64,000 nucleotides of DNA, taken from NCBI GenBank assembly GCA_943370355.1, contig CALRQP020000002.1, forward strand, positions 124,001 through 188,000. Direction: 5' to 3'. This DNA comes from JADCGM01 sp943370355. GTDB lineage: Bacteria > Pseudomonadota > Alphaproteobacteria > Sphingomonadales > Sphingomonadaceae. The notes beneath the pieces were generated by a model that was not told the origin of the DNA, searched no databases, and saw nothing but the letters and a program-made list of their open reading frames with translations. Positions 63,286 through 64,000 of this stretch are shown in pieces. A program made the translations under genes and the position numbers. Each line of letters opens with the position of its first letter. Positions within the stretch are counted from its first letter, which is position 1.

Positions 63286-64000
63286 TCAACCGAGCGCCCG
63301 CACCGGATCGCGCAGCACGTCAGGATCCTTTCGGGCAACCAGGTCTCGCAGTTCCAAAGGATAATCCTCGGAGGAGCGGACCTTAGCGCCATGGCCATTC
63401 TCGGCAGTATGACCTTTGATCGTGCCCATCTTCATCCAGGGGCGCCAACTTGAGAGCGCCGCGTACATGAAATCGGCAGGGACAGTCGGGGAGCGACTTT
63501 CCGTTACCTCCTTCGCCTTTGCCCTCCACGTCATCCATTCGCGATAGAACACCGTCGGGGGGGCGGCTCGGTCAGGATAGACGCGGCCATATTCGTCGGT
63601 CCGAAGGTAAAGATATCCGTTGTTGAGCGTCGGCATGCCGACGCTCCGCTGGAGATGGACCGACGATTTCGGCGCAAAGTCAGCCGAAGCGCCATTTTTT
63701 GCGGCGGGATCATGCTCTTCCCACTCGTCCAATGCAGCGGAATATCTGACCTTCGTGGGGCCAGTACGGTAGGATGGCACGCGGACCGACTCCGCTGTCC
63801 CAGGGAATTGAAACGTTTCGAGAGGGGCCCCCGTCTCGGGATGAAGATAATAGCAGACCTCCAGGGTCGTGGCTTCATAGACGTCGCCATGCCTTTCGAA
63901 CCGCGAAAGCGTTCCAGCAAGCATCCGGCAAAATGGCACGATCTCCCCGTCTATGACGGTCACACGGACAGCGTCGAGCCAGCCCGCACACAGGCGGCCG
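63286..64000 (-). CDS. DUF1838-family protein (copy 3), truncated by window edge
   Basis: The frame is open to the right edge of the window (238 codons visible; N-terminus missing). Features shared with the two DUF1838 copies at 51.7-53.5 kb include CYYLHPETGAPLETFQFPGT (partner of 'D-P-x-T-G-x-x-L'), VRVPSYRTGPTKVRYSAALD and the C-terminal AALSSWRPWMKMGTIKGHT. The last is like SWHPWMLMGQRPG in copy 2. The 'ELRDLVARKDPDVLRDP' end is also family-like. It converges on the IclR gene. It is the third member of this uncharacterised family in 12 kb. Confidence 0.65.
   Translation of the reverse strand, partial: GRLCAGWLDAVRVTVIDGEIVPFCRMLAGTLSRFERHGDVYEATTLEVCYYLHPETGAPLETFQFPGTAESVRVPSYRTGPTKVRYSAALDEWEEHDPAAKNGASADFAPKSSVHLQRSVGMPTLNNGYLYLRTDEYGRVYPDRAAPPTVFYREWMTWRAKAKEVTESRSPTVPADFMYAALSSWRPWMKMGTIKGHTAENGHGAKVRSSEDYPLELRDLVARKDPDVLRDPVRALG

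Overview
The window looks like a high-GC alphaproteobacterial chromosome, most likely from Sphingomonadales (Sphingomonas/Erythrobacter-like). The grounds are two large TonB-dependent receptors inside catabolic clusters, 4-bp ATGA/GTGA start-stop overlaps throughout, GGAG-type ribosome sites with frequent TTG/GTG starts, and a propionyl-CoA synthase/malonyl-CoA reductase pair of the type known from Erythrobacter-group bacteria. No transposase, CRISPR array, rRNA or intact tRNA was seen. The species cannot be named from the sequence alone.

Layout. 1-1.4 kb: 3' part of methylsuccinyl-CoA dehydrogenase (ethylmalonyl-CoA pathway), followed by a decayed cofD-like remnant. 1.9-9.8 kb: a galactoside locus with two divergent arms, alpha- and beta-galactosidase on one strand and a sodium/sugar symporter with galT and galK on the other. 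A LacI-type palindrome lies between them. 9.9-23.1 kb: a catabolic/transport cluster of unknown substrate (amidohydrolase, GPH symporter, double-VOC protein, TonB receptor, two SDRs, two TetR regulators, a Coq4 homologue and two exported alpha/beta hydrolases). Four copies of one 18-bp motif lie upstream of its genes.

23.4-33.6 kb: the most notable system. Three tightly packed genes encode a three-domain propionyl-CoA synthase, a bifunctional malonyl-CoA reductase and a carboxyltransferase-alpha (AccA) paralogue. With acetyl-CoA carboxylase these would convert acetyl-CoA through malonyl-CoA and 3-hydroxypropionate to propionyl-CoA, i.e. the first half of the 3-hydroxypropionate bicycle. The methylsuccinyl-CoA dehydrogenase gene at the left edge implies that the ethylmalonyl-CoA pathway, which also yields propionyl-CoA, may coexist. 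33.6-38.2 kb: a thiolase and a D-aminoacylase-like hydrolase sit among gene remnants (acyl-CoA dehydrogenase, aldo/keto reductase, CurA-like reductase) and a 3' fragment of a tRNA-Leu gene. This looks like an old insertion/deletion zone.

38.6-46.4 kb: a complete kdpFABCDE high-affinity potassium uptake operon. 46.7-64 kb: a second catabolic region of unknown substrate. It holds a membrane-anchored LytTR regulator with a strong palindromic candidate operator, a TonB receptor, an alpha/beta hydrolase fused to EF-hands, three DUF1838-type proteins, a hydrolase (interrupted by an in-frame stop)/cupin/ornithine-cyclodeaminase-like operon, a LysR regulator, a PhyH-type dioxygenase plus GMC oxidoreductase pair, a PEP-mutase-family enzyme with an MFS transporter, and an IclR regulator. 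A near-identical 19-bp motif in two divergent promoters ties the parts of this region into one probable regulon.
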